Below are positions 36,790 to 51,239 of a stretch of DNA of 64,000 nt, one piece after another. The stretch comes from Patagioenas fasciata. Lineage: Eukaryota; Chordata; Aves; Columbiformes; Columbidae. Location: assembly GCF_037038585.1 (NCBI RefSeq), contig NC_092521.1:56271898-56335897 (forward strand). The letters run 5' to 3'. A program made the translations under genes and the position numbers. Every line of letters starts with the position of its first letter. Position 1 is the stretch's first letter. The notes under the pieces are model-generated. The model worked only from the letters and a program-made list of their open reading frames with translations, was not told where the DNA came from and did not search any database.

Positions 36790-38120
36790 ACGTGTTACGG
36801 AGTGCTGTATTTTTATTATGTAATCATGAAGTTGCTATTAGTGCTTGCTATAAAAAGGTATTTTTTAAGAGTTGGTGTCTGTAGAACGTACATTCAAATA
36901 AATACATGAAAAGCACTGGAGACGGGGTTTGGCAAAATGTGAAACTTGATGATGAAGTGGTACCATTTTAATTTTTCAAAGTAAATTTTTTCACAAAATG
37001 CCTCCCTTTTTTTCTTCTTTTTGACACCTCCACTCTCTTCCCCTCTCCCCAATATTATAACACATGCATTTCAACTTTTTTTGGATCCTTATAATTTGTG
37101 AACGCTTGTACAATTCACACTTCCCACACTTGTCAGTCTTCAGTAAAAACGCCTTCATAAGGTAGATATTATACAATTTAAAACATGAAATCCCCTTTAC
37201 AATTATTTGTTACAGCTGTCTTCAGCTTCATCAGGGTAGCGGCGGTGAAATATTTCCCACTTACTGATTTCTCTTCGTGGCAGGAACAAAATCCCTCAAA
37301 CCAGATTTAGCATGGATGGCTGGAAGTGGGGGAGGTGGGCAAGAGGGAGATGTTCAAGGAGCACCTGGAGTTGTAGGAGATGGCCTTGGTTCTTCGCTTG
37401 ATTGGTTGGGTGGTTCTTTTTTTTTGGTCCTGAAGGATCCAACATTCACAGTCAACAAAATGATGGTAGAGGAGACAGTGAACTGAGAGCAATGTAGGTG
37501 ATACTGCAGTCAGAAAAAATGCCGGTCTTGCCTGTCTCCCAGAGTTTTGCTAAGTATGTGCTTTGTTCCTATTTCTTTAACGAGGAGGTGAAGCGTATCT
37601 GGAAAAGCCTCTTCTGCCTAAAAATCATCTTTTTAAAAAATTTCAGTTGGCAACCTGTAGTTGATAGAAAACATCTTCACTGGTGTTGGTAAAGCGAGCT
37701 CTTTTTCTGCTGCAGCCTGGGCCTTTTCTTGTGCTTGCTAGAAATGTGACGCTCGTTCTAATGACGTGACTAAGTGAACTGATCTCTTTAATCAACTAGT
37801 CGAATGAAATCCTGCCCACTTAAGACCTTTGGGAGAATAGTATGTGCTGCAACCTGTGAACATGCAAAAAGATGCAGTTCCTAATGCTTTTCTTCGTGAA
37901 AATCCATGCCAGTGAATGCAGATGGTGTCACCCAGCTTATTCCTCCTGTCACATGCAACCGAGCAGGGTGTGTTTTTAGTAACAGGGGTTGTACTGTAAC
38001 CAGCGCTGTGGGAATTCAGACTGTAGATGAGTTTCCCTTCCAGACTTAATGACAGTTAAATGCACTTTCCTGAAGTCTTAGTGGTGTCTTAGTACAGCTG
38101 CAAGGTGGTGTTTGATTTCT

Positions 38121-38190
38121 TGTATTTGTGTGTGTGTTTTGGTTTTGTTTTGGTTTAGTTTTTTGTTTGGTTGGTTTGGTTTTGAGTTTT
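38121..38190. repeat. TG-rich low-complexity tract
   Basis: About 70 bases almost free of C, with runs of TGTG, GGTTTT and TTTGG words. It creates long hydrophobic chance frames on the plus strand that should not be taken as membrane proteins. Confidence 0.75.
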
Positions 38191-41100
38191 CTTTGTGTAC
38201 CGTCTTACCTCTCTTTCTACACTACTACAGTGTACCTCAGCTATGTGAAAAGGGATTTCCAGAACCTGGTTTCATTTATATGTCTAGGATCTTCTGGCAT
38301 TCACTGCTGCAAAAGAACTGGTGTGATGAATCTTAGTGAGCTTGAATGCAATCTTGCAGCTGAAGAAGTAGGTCTGTTAGAAGAATAGCTTAAATATTGC
38401 AGGAAGGCCCTGAAATAATTTTATGTTCTGGAGCACCCAGCACCAATGATGCAAAACTTCAAGGCTTAAGGACTGCAACAGCCTTGGGGGGAATAGTGTG
38501 TATGGGTAGGTATTAAGAGGATTTATAAAAGGTCATGGGAGACCATCAAACTGCAGTAAATGAGGACTGCTGCGAAATGCCCCCCACCATGGATCTAGTG
38601 CCTTTGACTTTCTTAACTGCTCTACTTTATACCCCACGTTTCCCAAGAGAGTTCAGGGTGGGCTGTTAGCAGCAAAGTTATTCCCATGCTTTGGAAATCA
38701 ATAACTCTTGACTGTAGTAAGTGCCAGGGTGGAGGCTGAGGGACACTAACGGCAACAAAAAGCCAGCAGTAAGTCATCTGTATCAGGATTTCATAAATAT
38801 TTTTTTGAGTTGCCTCACTGTCAAGAGAACTGGGCATCAGCACTGCCTCAGAGAAAGGCACTGGCTGGAGACTATCTATTTCCTGTGCTAAGCCATGGAC
38901 CAGCTGGAAAAAGAGCTTATGTTTCACTGTACAACATATACCATGGTTTGGGAGTACTGGTCTGTAATTAAGCTTTAATGTTTTACTGAAACAAAGACTT
39001 TATGGCCACTCAAGAGTATTGTGGTTCTGCCACAAGTTATTATTGCAACTTTCAATGAATGGCTGTGCATTTGCAGAATATGTGAAATTTGGGGTGGTAT
39101 CCTTCCATGAATTACAGGAGAAAGATATTATTGGCACCGTTACTGAATTCAAGTTTTGAAAATAAGTCTAAGAGCCGTGTCCAGTTAGCAGCACAGTGGT
39201 GAATTTTGTGTTTATGAGAGATGCTTCTCGCGTACTAATCTTTTACCCTATTTTGTAAAAGTGCCTGAAAATCTCTCGTGGAAATACAATGAAAATTAAT
39301 AATAGGAGGGTTTTGTGTTTTTGTGGGGAAACACCGTGTGTTTGCTAATCCCTGTGTCAATATGTAATACATCAAGTGCTATATTTTGGACAGTTTTTGA
39401 GTGTGTGTTATTGGTTATGGCTAGTATGCCTTTTAAATAGGAAATAAAATTATCTTTGGCATACCTTTCGACTCTGACAACTCCATTTTCCTTGTCTTAC
39501 CGAGTGTCACCTAAAAAAAAAACTATCTAAAGAATTAATTATTCCAAGTTTTATGGTTATGTTATGAAAGGCCGAAATTGCCAATAGTCCTCTAAGGTAA
39601 TAGCTGGGGTTAATGTGTATTTTTTTAATGAGACAGATTTATTTTCATCAGAGCCAAAGTTCTTTCTTACTTAGAGTGTGAATTCCGTAAGGGAATAGTA
39701 GGGAGTTAAGAGGGAAACATGATGAAATGTTGGTCTTTGAATCCAAAGAGGATTTAAGTCATGAACTCCTGAACTTGTGATCCTCAATTACTTATCCTGG
39801 GTGCGGGAAATCTGTTCTACTTTAATGTTTTTATTAATGTGACTTGGAATGAACTCAAGCATTCTTTTCTCTTAAAATGTGTTTAAAGAAAATAACTCTA
39901 GATTAAAAAATACTAGATCTTTTAATTTTTAATCTGGCTTTTTTTTTCTTTTTACGCAATCAGCTTCTTACAAAAAAAAGTTCTTAGAGGATTGTTTGTT
40001 GTTTTACAAGTTATGATGAACTTTGACAGCAGTACACTGAGAGTTGATGGCCAAGTATATTCAAATGTTACCTAATAAAGAAAATATTTAAGCCACCTGT
40101 TGCTTCTCCTTAGAGCACCTTGGAGACTCAGTGCAAGGATTAGCCAGTGGCTGCACTGACCCATCTTCTGCAGTTACTGCAAACCATCCAAACACACCAC
40201 CCATTTTTAACAAATTTCATACAAAAATCAGGTTTTTCGTTTACTTTATTTCTAATATATTTTCTCTTCTATCAAAAAACATGGAAAAATCAGGCTTATG
40301 TTTTATATTCCTAGGTGTCTTTCTGCTAGCTGTTTTTTAACTCTAGGGCTGTTTTCATATACTGTGCCATGTTTGCCTTTATTGCCTGAAACACAGGCAT
40401 CTTCTGTGCAGTGAAGACATGAAGTGTAGGAAGAGCAAGGCAGATATGTTCATGCAGCTGCAAATTAGTTGCCACTTCAGAGAATTCTTTTTTAGGTCTC
40501 AGGGTTCAGTGCTACTTTAGTAGAATGTGAACTCACATGAGGATGGAAGAAGGCAAATTGAAATGAGTGCTGGAGCAATGTACTTCAGTATCACTGAAAG
40601 CCAACGCCTGACCTAGCAATGCACCCATTTTTAAAATCTTGTTTTTCAAATGATAAATCAAACTGTTGTAAAAGCTAAATATATTTTTGGTGTGCCATAG
40701 CTCAAGGTCTGCTTTAAGTTAAGGTTACTTAACTTGTCATTCTGAATGCTTGTGTAATGTTTCATTAAATGTTTTAGAATTCACAAAGCATCACATGCAC
40801 TTGCTTTCCAGAGCTGTGGAAATCTCTGTAGGAAAATAAGTGAAGAGAGAAAGGGAAATGAAATTTTCGGATCCTGGGATCTGACCTGCATGGTAGTCCC
40901 ACACTATTGATTAGATTGCAGTTTGGGTTTGCAGGGCAGACTACTGGATTTATTCTGTGGACTGGAATCTCAGGTTTTTTATGCAGGTTATCTAAGAACT
41001 CTTGGGTTTCAATTCTTTGTTTCATAATATTAATGCAGTAGATTTGCAGGTATTTTAGCAAATATCACTGGTCTGAAAGCTATTTTTGTCAAATGTTGGA

Positions 41101-44100
41101 AATGTGTTTTAACAATTCCCAAAGATTGCTTTAGAAGTTTATATAGGCTGTCATAACTCTCATGTCAGTTAACAACTTCACATCCTTGAAGTCTTTCTTT
41201 AATCATTTTTGCATGAAGAACTTAACTTTTGTGAACAGAAATAAGTAAAATTGTTCTCATTTGAGAAGTCAAATGAACATGACCATGAGAAACATCTCCC
41301 TGAGAAGGCCAGTGTGCTGCTGTGCGTACTCAACGCGGTGAGAAATTCTTCCTAACTCATTTTCACGTTCGTACACTGAAGTTAATAACACTTTCTTACT
41401 TTTTCTAAAGCAGAAGTGAAGTGTTAGGTCATTCATAACTGTTAATGTGAGCACAGAAAGAGTGCTCGCTTAAAATACGTAAAAACTGTTCTTTTCTGTT
41501 TTCCTGGTTGATCTCTGTAAGGGCACGTGTTTTATTTATTGGGATAAGTAGCCTGTGGGCTACAGGCCTGCTGGTGAATCCACTCTTGGCTGCCCTTTGA
41601 TTAGGAAGCTCCTTACAAGCTCTCTAAATTGCTCCGATTTTGGCAGTCTATTCCTCAGGCATGGACTTTTGTGGGGGATCATTGGCATAAGCCAGGGCTG
41701 ACTTCAGACTAGCTCTTCTCTGACTTTACCCACCACTGTTTGCACAGATTTCACAGGTGAAATGTGATGAACATACACAGTAATCCTGTTTACACGGTAA
41801 GGAAACATGTTATATGACCTTCCTGGCTGGAAGGCTGGGATACCATGCAACAAACCATTTAAATGGCGCCTTGAAGGCTGAATTGTAGTTCTGAGGCTTC
41901 CTACAGCACTCACCACCACCATGTTTGTGGATTTCATAAGTGCCGATAAACTGATGTGCATAACAACTAATTGAGAAGAGATTTTAGTTAGCATAGGCAC
42001 CTGTAAACTGAGTCTCACAGCCTTTAAAAAAAAAATCTATTATCTAATTATCAATTGTTTGTTTATCTGGTGTTTGGGGTCTTTTTCTTTTCTGGGGTGG
42101 TGGGGTGGAAAGGGAAGTAGAGGGAGGGTGTATTTATCTAGTTCAGGGCACCTAAGACTTACTTCCATGCTTTCTGATAAACGCTTTGAATTTTATGTTA
42201 CACTATGTATTGAGAACATACCAGTATATTATTATAAATGTGTAGGTGCCAAGTCCAGCATCTGGAAAACAAAAAAATGGTGAGATGAATGCTTGGTTTA
42301 AACTACTTGTCTACAGTGACAGTGAATTCCTGTGAAATCAGAAGAGAGAATGTATGTTATGTTCTGTTTTGTTTTTAAGAAATGTTCAATTGCTTTAACA
42401 ACTTCTGCAGTTCATGAACTCATTCACTACAGCTTTGCAAGAGGGGAGTCAAGAGTCCTAGAAACAAGCATCCCTTATGGTGGAACACTTGTTTGTTCTC
42501 AGAGGAAGTCAGTTTTGTGCTTAGCATGAGGAAAGAATCCTGCTGGGAAAAATAGTGCCTTGTCATCTAATTGGAGGTTGCATCATGAAACAGGTTCGTG
42601 AGGGAGGTTGGTGCAGAGAGAATTAATGTCACACAGGTATCCTTAGTTTAGAAGATAGTTAGCTTCTGCATCTTAACAGTTCTTGTGTGTGGCTTGCTGG
42701 GTGTTTTCTTGTTGATGGCGTACCTATGTTTGTTTTTAAAACAAGCTTATGAGACACTCTAGATTTTCTTACATCAACTTGACATGAGCCATCAGAAACG
42801 TTCTGGATCCACTGTGCATCCTGTGCACACTGGAACATCTAAATTGATGTTAGAGGTGACATGTTATCCTTCCTGCAGATCAGCACTTGGGTTGGGAAGA
42901 AGATGCTTTGTGTTAGCTGTAGACGAGTGCCAAGTTTGAGCTCTCTGGGCATCTGCTAAGGGACATGATAGTGGGCATAGGGACTTCCACATGATTCCTC
43001 CCGTGTCACGTCTTCTCTGCTTCTTTCCCCATTTAACCGTGTTTCAGTCTTATTTCTCTCCCATCCTGATCTCAAGCGAAGTTGTCAGTGTGACTGAAAT
43101 GCATTCTGTTTTCATACTTCTAACCTCTTCCACCATTGCAGCATTTGAGGATGCCAAAAATTAACTAATTCTCACAGGACCTCTCTGCAGTGATGCTCAG
43201 TGCTTGTCAAAATACTCCTCAGTCTCGGGTCCATAGTTTGTCAGATTCCATTCTGCTCACTTTTTCCTTAGTCTGTCTCTTTCCAGAACTAGTTTGTCTT
43301 TTTCTGTGATCAGGTTCTCAGTCGGCAGACGTCACTCCTGCGAGTCTGTCCTCTGCAGTTACTGGTTCTAGGTTCCCCCTACCCTCTCCAACTCATCTGA
43401 AGTCCCAGTCACTTCTCTTTTAGCACACCCTGCTCTTGTTCTGCATTTTGGCAGTGCCGCTTTTAAGTCTATGATGTTTGATCCTGGCACAAGAGACACT
43501 GGGAGCATATCTTTGTTCTAGACTTTCATGGTCCCAAATCAAGGGCAATTGCAGTTTTGCAAGTTAAGAATTTCTGAAATATTGAAGGATTTGAGCATTC
43601 CAGCTAGGGGGAGAGCAGTTTTTCCTCCCTGACTCCATTTCAATAAAAGAAAAGGCTTGGGAAGTTGACTAATTTTGGCAGATTTTCACCTGGATAGCAG
43701 GTGGGTCCCATTAGCTTAAAGTTTGCATTGCCTTGCCGCCTTCCAAATCTTGGCTCAAAGCATGTGGATACTCAGACTTGGTTATGTGGTTTCTGTGGGC
43801 TTTTTGTTTATTTTTAAGAAGATGTCACCAGAATGTGTTAAAACAGGCAAATTAACATTTTCTTCTTCTTTCACAGAAATTGCCTGTTTTGGCTAAGTTT
43901 TCCAAATGTTCAGTCTGACATGACTCCCAGCATGTAAAATTTGTGCACAGCAGCTGACATTTGCCAAAGTCACAACCAGTTGAAAACAGGGTCTTGTGAA
44001 GGAAGTTGTCAGACAATCTTATTAATAGCCAAGCCTTGAAGAGCTGCTGCTGGTCCATCTGGAGGCCTTGTTTCTTTGAGGTGCCCAGGTGTTTTCTGCC

Positions 44101-45462
44101 CCAATGGCTGGATTTTACCCTGAGCCAGTATGATTCTAGAGAACATACATTTGCTGCTGATGAAGCAGACTTTCTTCTGTATAAGGTGTAAGAAGCTGTC
44201 ACTGTACAGCTACTACGTCTTGGACTCTAAATGGGAACCTGATGTCCATCTGTCCCTCATAATTCAAGGCTGCAAACAAATTAATTACATTTGCACTATT
44301 AACAAGCTGAAAAAAGGGAGTTTGGATCTGCTGTAGATTCAGCATCAATTAATGCACTGGTAGAGAAAGCTGCAGCGTGAGTAAGGAATATCCCCTCTCT
44401 CCTCTGGTGTGCATGCTGACATGTTAACAGTTGACTATGGAAGGAAGAATCCTGTGGAAATGTTGCCAGCTACTTTCTTGTTATGGAAGTCTTCAGTTTT
44501 ATAAACATACACTTCTTCATATGAACTAGCATTTTTGTAGTCAAATAAAAGAGACTTATTTAAACCACTGTTTAATGTCTTTGATTTTGGGCAAGTATAC
44601 CTCTCTCTTTCAGTTTATAATGCTGATATACCTTGTATTTAAGAGTCATGAGATGTACAGAATATTGATTTGTTTTAGTGAAGGCACAATTACAATTGTT
44701 TAAGTTTTGTAATCATGCACAAACTCATGAATGGAACAATAAGTACTTTTCTATATAACTTGGGTAGCTAGTAACTGATGATAGTCACTGAATTGCACAG
44801 TTATGTTGCTTATGCGGCAATATGGGATGTTTAATGTGTTTGTCCATTTTTTTTTTTTTTTTAAACCTCAGCATTGGAAATGTTTTGTTGATAGACTAAG
44901 GCCTGTAAAAGTTTAGGAGTTGCTTTTAACTGTCTAATAATAGACATTCCACTGAAATTTTCAAATGGTTTTTTATAGTTTGGTGATGGATGTGTTTCAT
45001 GCAGTACTGTTAGGAAGTCTGGATTGAAAAGGGGAGACTGTATTTGGGTTGAGATGTCAGCTGTAACTTCTCAGTGATGCTGACAGCTTACATATTCCCC
45101 TTAGTCTAGAAACCACAGTCTGAGCTGTTTTAAGCCAGGAAATTCAATGGATAACCAAGTACGCAACTTCCTGTCTGCACAGAAATTTGGTCTTGGAAAG
45201 TTTCAGGTGTTTGTCGTTATTTAAAATAATCATCATAAATATAAATTTGAACCTGTGCTTACATCTGTGAAAGCAAAAGAAAGATGAGGCTTGTTGTTGG
45301 AGCAGTGCAAGATTGGGCCTATGATAATGGACTATCTTGTTTAACTGTGGCAAAGTTCTGTTTTGTTGACATATTCCCTATACTATTACAAAATTAAGAG
45401 TATGGTTGGTTAGGACTTAAGGTAAAATAAAGTGTACATTAAAATGTTAAAAATACAGGGAG

Positions 45463-45489
45463 ATATATACGTGTGTGTGTATATATATG
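45463..45489. repeat. Alternating purine-pyrimidine tract
   Basis: 27 bases of strict alternation: an ATATATAC block, a GT5 block and an ATATATATG block. GT-type alternation can adopt Z-form DNA and the AT ends can extrude cruciforms; this is class knowledge, not shown here. Confidence 0.7.
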
Positions 45490-46965
45490 ACACAAGTTTC
45501 AGATAGATGTTTCCTTGATAAAGAGGTATATTTAAGATCAACCTGACAGATATGTTTCCAAATTGTTCTTGGAAATTCTTCAGTGTTAAAGATTTTGAGA
45601 TCTCTTGAATTAACCTGTTGCAGTGCTTATTTGCTTCCTGTAATTAAGCATTTTTCGGGTATCGAGCTGAACTCTCTCTTGCTACAAATCAAGCTGAGTA
45701 TTTCCTGTTCTCTCTGACTGAGCTGATCAGTATCTTTTTTGCAATAGTCTCCTGCATCTTAAAAACTATTTCATATTTCTTTCAGGCTAATTTCTTCTAT
45801 GTTAAACACAATTCTTTCAGTCTTCACAGGTAAGGCTTTTAGTACATCTTACAGTTTTCAGACATTGTGCTCCAGTACTGATTTGAGAAAATCCCGTCAG
45901 CTGTTGTTAGTATTTGCTGTAAAGTGGATTAAAGGAAGCTGGCCTCTACCTGATACTTGAATTTTCTCCTTTCTGTTGAAAATCTACATTCAACAATCAA
46001 GACTAAAACACTGTAGTAACAGGTGGGGTAGTCACGAATGAATAACAACAACCACTTTAGTATTACCTAGATCATCTAAATGCTGTGTAAACAGTGGTTT
46101 GACCTCTTGACATGGTGGCTCTTAATTTTTTTACTTACATGCTAGAGAAATTGTAAGTGGGTTGTCACAAGTAAATGCAGGATAGAAACTGAAAGCTTCT
46201 TATCCACCTGAACAGTGTTGTTTGGAATGGCCTTCCTATTTCCCATGAACTTGAATTACTTTACATTTTCAGGCTTCCACAAAGTGCGTTATGATGATGG
46301 ATTTGGAAGTTTCTAGGAGAAGAAAACTGTACATGCGATATGAATCCTTATCTGTGTTGACATATCCAATGACTTTTTGTTCATTTGTTTACATTCTTTA
46401 TATTTCTTTGATACTCATTCAGTCTTGGTGTTCCTAACTATAGAGGGGATCATGGGGAACTTCTTTCCTTTTGTGACTTCACTTAGTGCACAACTGGAGT
46501 TCAGGTGTGTAATTTTGTCTTCGAAATAATCTCCTGCATGATCATGAATTTTTTGGTTAGAGACAGAATATAACTGGCTGATACTCTACTGTTTGTGGTT
46601 TATTGCCCTACCATAGGTACCCAGCTGGCGTGCGCTGCTTGCAGGTTCACTAACACATTTCCTGCCATTGCAGGAACCTCAGCTGTTGGCAATGCCCTTG
46701 ACCTCGCTGTTCTTCCTGGAACAATTCAAGAGTTACAGCTTCTGCTCTTTTCTGACATGCTCACATAGATCAGCCTGTCACATTTATGGCCTGTGGAGCA
46801 GTGCCAGCACCACTGGCGTACTCTGGACTCTACTGAACTAGTGGCCTATTGAATGATTGTGATTGCATGAGCTGGTAAATTTGTTTCCATTTTGAATTGT
46901 TCCTGCAGGTGGTTTTATCTGGATTTTTGTTTTCTTTTGGAGCAGTACTCTATTTGTTTTATTTT

Positions 46966-46979
46966 TCCCTAGGGGGCAC
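46966..46979 (+). promoter_or_regulatory. Candidate CTCF site
   Basis: TCCCTAGGGGGCAC agrees with the CTCF core consensus at about 12 of 14 positions, including the invariant AGGGGGC block. It is the best such match noticed in the intron. CTCF sites often anchor loops in long introns, but occupancy cannot be judged from sequence. Confidence 0.4.
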
Positions 46980-49900
46980 TTCTTTCTTCATCTGTTATGC
47001 ATCCATGTCCTGAAAACTTACTTATTCAAAACATTTTTGATATTTCGCTGGTTCATGCCAGCACAAAGGAAAACGAACAACTAACTAATATGAATCTGAA
47101 ACTTACAGTATTGTTCTAATATTCTGACAGAAATGGAAATAGTCCACAATATTTAAGCACCAGCAAGACCTAAGTTGTCGTCTTCAACTGAGCAGTGACT
47201 TCCTTTATGGATGGACTTGTTTCAGAAAACAGCTCAGGAGCCTACCTGTAGCTACTGCTTGAAAGTTCCTAAGAACTTGAAATTGTTCCCTTCATATTCC
47301 TTGAAAACTTTTTTCTCTTCAACTGGTGATGCAGAGGACTGAAGCCCAGAGTCTGCTTTAGGTACTGACTTAGACCATAAAAATGTAATACAGTAGTTCT
47401 AGAGTAGAACCAGATCTTGAGATTCCAAGAATCAGAGATGGTCAGGTGTATGTGTTGTAGCTTTAGGCATTTTATACAGAGACTATGCATACTTGTCTTC
47501 TGACCTTTTACCTTCAGCCATGTATGAATAGACTTTATTTACACAGCACACTTTTAGAAAGCACATATTCTAAATTATGGTGGAAAGTCTTAGTGAATTT
47601 CCAAAAAACCCAGAAGCCATTAAACCTGCAAAAGTCCACATATATGTAGTGCTCTAATCTCACACACCATGAAACAATGAGTGTTCTTACTGCAAATGGA
47701 TCAGTGCTGACATTTCATAGCGCTAATACATTGCCCAGAATTATATTTAAATTTTTGTATTTTTCCTCTTTCTTGAAATATGACCCACTTCCAAAATGAA
47801 TACGAAGTTAGAGAAATAACATTAGTATTTGGATTCCTGGATGTAATACAAACTGTACTTTCTAGTAAGATGTAATGTATGAATTTATACAAGATACTGC
47901 AGCACTCCAGTTTTAGAATGAAATCAATTAAAAAGTGAAGTCAAATCCAGAACAAGTTATTCTTAGTTATACCTTTCAGTCCAGATGGTGTTTACAGTGT
48001 TAATGTCTGTCTTGAAGGGGCTAGCAGACTTTGGAAGGCTTCTGTCCTTGCTCACTGTAGTTTGTGTAGAAGATCATGTGGCTTTAGATTTTTTTTCTCT
48101 TAATTTGGGGAAAAACACTAAACATGTTTTTATCTATTTTTAAAAGAAACTGTAATTATGTCAAAAATACCACAATGAGGAAATATTGAGCATGTATAAT
48201 AGGGTTTTAATGTGTTCAGCACAAGGTAAAAAGGGAGCCTGAAAAGATTTATACAAGAACATACTAAATTAGTACAGAAACATGCTAAACTCCTTAAAAT
48301 GGATAACACTAAAAGACCTTTCTAGTTTTGTTCCAAACCACAATGAATAGCTTGGTGAAAAACATATTTTGCTTGAACCAAAGTCTGAAGTGAAATAAGT
48401 ATGCCAGAACTCTTGAGAATGAGTTCCTTGGCAAGCCTAGTAAGTATAGACTTCTTATTCATCACGTAACATATCTGTTCTTACAACCCTTTAAAATTAA
48501 AATCCATAGAGTTAAAGAAATAAAACTTATGAAGGCATATATGGCAAAACATGCAACTATGATGTTTGGATTTATTAGAAAACAGCCATTTGCTTGCTTT
48601 TCTGTCCTAAAAAGTTACTTTTTAAATGGAACAGTTTTATTTTAAGAGGGAATTAAAATTGGGAGTCTGTTTCAAATATTTAACGGTTTTCATTTTAAAA
48701 TATAGGATTATCATAATGGTTAAAATCATAATAATATTAAAAATTGAAGAAATCCCTCATCAAAATTAGGAATTAAAAAATCAACCTACATTAGAGTAAG
48801 AAATCTTATTTCTAGTTTCTACAATACTTTGCACATGTGAGGTTAAATGAGTTTAAACTCTTTTAACATGCATTGTTGAGAGGTAGGGTGGTCTCCATAA
48901 CTATTTTGCTACAGCACCACAATCTAACAGACTTGAGGAGTTCTTCTAGTATCCAAAACAGACTTACTCTTCAAAATGTAATCATGTCAAGTTGTACAGG
49001 TATTTGAGATTAAAAAAAAAACAATAGTGAACTGTCTAGAAATAGAATAACGTGAATGCTAAATACAGTGAAATTTCTGCTGAAGACACCCGTGGCAGAT
49101 AGTTGAACCAGTACTTCGGCAAGACAAGAAAAATATATTAGTAAAATGTTGCATAGATGCCTGTCTCAAGAAAAGCTACTGTAAAATGGGTTAAATTAAC
49201 AGAACTAGTTTTACATAATTAGCAATAAAATAACAAAGGTATGCACAATGCCTCATTTTAGGCTCTTTATGTATAACTATCTCCACCATAAAATGACAGC
49301 TTCTAGGAAGCAGCTGAAGTAGATGCCTCAAAGCAGTAAATGTTTCAGCAATGTAAGTTTTATTTTCGTGTGTCCCTCTTTCGTCCTCTGCACGACCCCA
49401 GGAGAAACTTCACTCTTTACTTCCAAGAGGAGGAACGTGGGGAGAATCACCACATATTCTGGGTGCCAGAAGGGTCCTGTCAACTGGTCTGAAGTTGGGA
49501 CTTTTCCTCAGCCAAACTGTGGATATACTTGAGTTTCCTGTTACTGTAATCGATAGATGTGTGGTAATTTTTCTCACAGTGTGTTCCCTAACCTGTCTTA
49601 AGCAGTGTGCTGTTTGTGTTACAACACAAGCAAAATCATCCTCAGTGCGCTCAGCTCCAAAAAGAAAATGCTCTTCAAGAAATTCTTCTTTCAGTAATGC
49701 TCTTACATGAAACATTCTGATGTTTAAGGTGTTTTTTTTTTTCTTATCTGTGTTTTCCCGTCATAGATCTTTTGAACCAGATGGCTTCAGTTTTACGAAA
49801 TGCATGGCAATACCTTCCATTAAATTCTATGAACTAATAATTTTGTGTTTATATTTTGTAAAGTGCTTACTGTGCTACTTTTACCTGTGTGAGGCATCAT

Positions 49901-50187
49901 GTTTCCATTTTCAAGGAAGTTTTGCTCGGATCTGAAGCTTAAGCTATCCAAGATTGGGTTTTGTGTTACTATCATGCACATTTGTTTTCTTGATTTCACT
50001 TGGTGTGTCTTTATGAATCTCAGTTGTTTGTGTTGGAAATTTCAAATAAGGATTGGAACTGTTTCCTAACTTGCATTATAGGCGTGTGCATAACAAACTG
50101 ATGGCTGTACCTGGTTTTATACTCCGTCTTAAAGATGAAGCCATATCACAAAGTATGTGGCTGCTATAGTAGAGTCCTTGAAACGTT

Positions 50188-50214
50188 CCCCCCCCCCCCC
50201 CCCCTTTTTTTTTT
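50188..50214. repeat. C17 followed by T10
   Basis: A run of 17 C residues passes directly into 10 T residues. On the minus strand this is A10G17, a G-rich run able to form a quadruplex. Lengths of such runs are often misread by sequencers, so the exact counts are soft. Confidence 0.85.
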
Positions 50215-51239
50215 GGTTTGTGGTAGGAGAGGTTTATTCATTTTAGGAAGAGGGTTGAACTCTGTATAGGCTGTCCTGCAAAAAAGCAGTGGTAGGATTT
50301 TAAGTTTAAACTGTACTTTTATGTTTTCTAAACTTATTTTATTAAAAGTATTTTGGTATAGTATGGAATAGATTTGCACCTCTTCCTTAGAGGTTTACTA
50401 AGTATGGCTTACAGTAGTGTACTTTATGTAACTCTCCTCTAAAATAAAAATTATGTTTATGAACTAGAAATGTATCCCATCTTCAAACATGCCGTAACTT
50501 TTTGAAATAGCTAAGAATAGGTTTTGGCAGCTGCTGATCCTCTGAGGGGACCTAAATCACTTCAGGGATAATGTGAAGCCCTGTTGGCTGTGGCAGAGAT
50601 TTCATCTGTCCTCTGCATGTGTTCTGGGGCTGGATGGTTAGGCAGCAGTTGCTTTCTCTGCGATTGAAGGCTTTACTATGTAATTATGTTAACATGCCTG
50701 GTATTGTTGTCTTTCTCTAACTCTTCCCCATGTGGAAATTGTGCCTTTGGGTTAAAGGATGGATGAGGAATTTCCAGACTGAGTTTGCTTAGCGGCTGCT
50801 GTCAGCAGCAACAGCTATACATTCATGTCTGACTTTGACAATGTTTTTGGGTGCAAAGCAGGTTTTAAACTTCCTGTAAGGATTTCCAAGCTTTTGGAAG
50901 CTTGTTCAAGCTATTGTAGAGTACTGCTAATCAGGCTGCCATAGACTGGAAAGCCCCAGGCATTTTTGTGCATGGGTGTAAATCAGCTGTGCAGTACAGC
51001 TGCAGTAGGACCAGCAGAGGAGGAAGGGCCATATGCATTTATTTCATCCAGGAAATCCTAGATTAATATGGTAGCCCAGCGTAGTCATGCGTGTAACATC
51101 TCTTTTTTGAAAGCAGAAACTGATCCTTCTCAGTGTGCCTTTCATCCCCCTGATCTGGGGCGCTCATTTCAGCATCTTAAGCCCCACACTTTCCTACCTC
51201 TGAGTTCTCCAGATTTGAACCCCAGTCCTTGCTCTGTTG

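Larger units (their letters stand above)
34803..46965. other. Intron segment with few features
   Basis: AT-rich intronic DNA. It holds the RUNX-core palindrome, a 13-base tandem duplication at 36,765-36,789, a TG-rich low-complexity patch at 38,121-38,190 and an alternating purine-pyrimidine tract at 45,463-45,489. Open frames of about 100 codons at 41,704-42,018 and 43,852-44,202 (both minus) show no domain. No named transposon was recognised. Confidence 0.55.

Noticed and set aside
37340-37390. gagatgttcaaggagcacct resembles a CR1 3' untranslated word
   Set aside because: The similarity does not extend to either side and no CR1 tail follows.
38112-38388. Plus-strand frames with membrane-like hydrophobic residues
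   Set aside because: They are translations of a TG-rich low-complexity tract.
43852-44202. Overlapping open frames on both strands of about 60-116 codons
   Set aside because: Neither shows a domain or splice-site bracketing, and opposite-strand openings at one place are usually mutual shadows.
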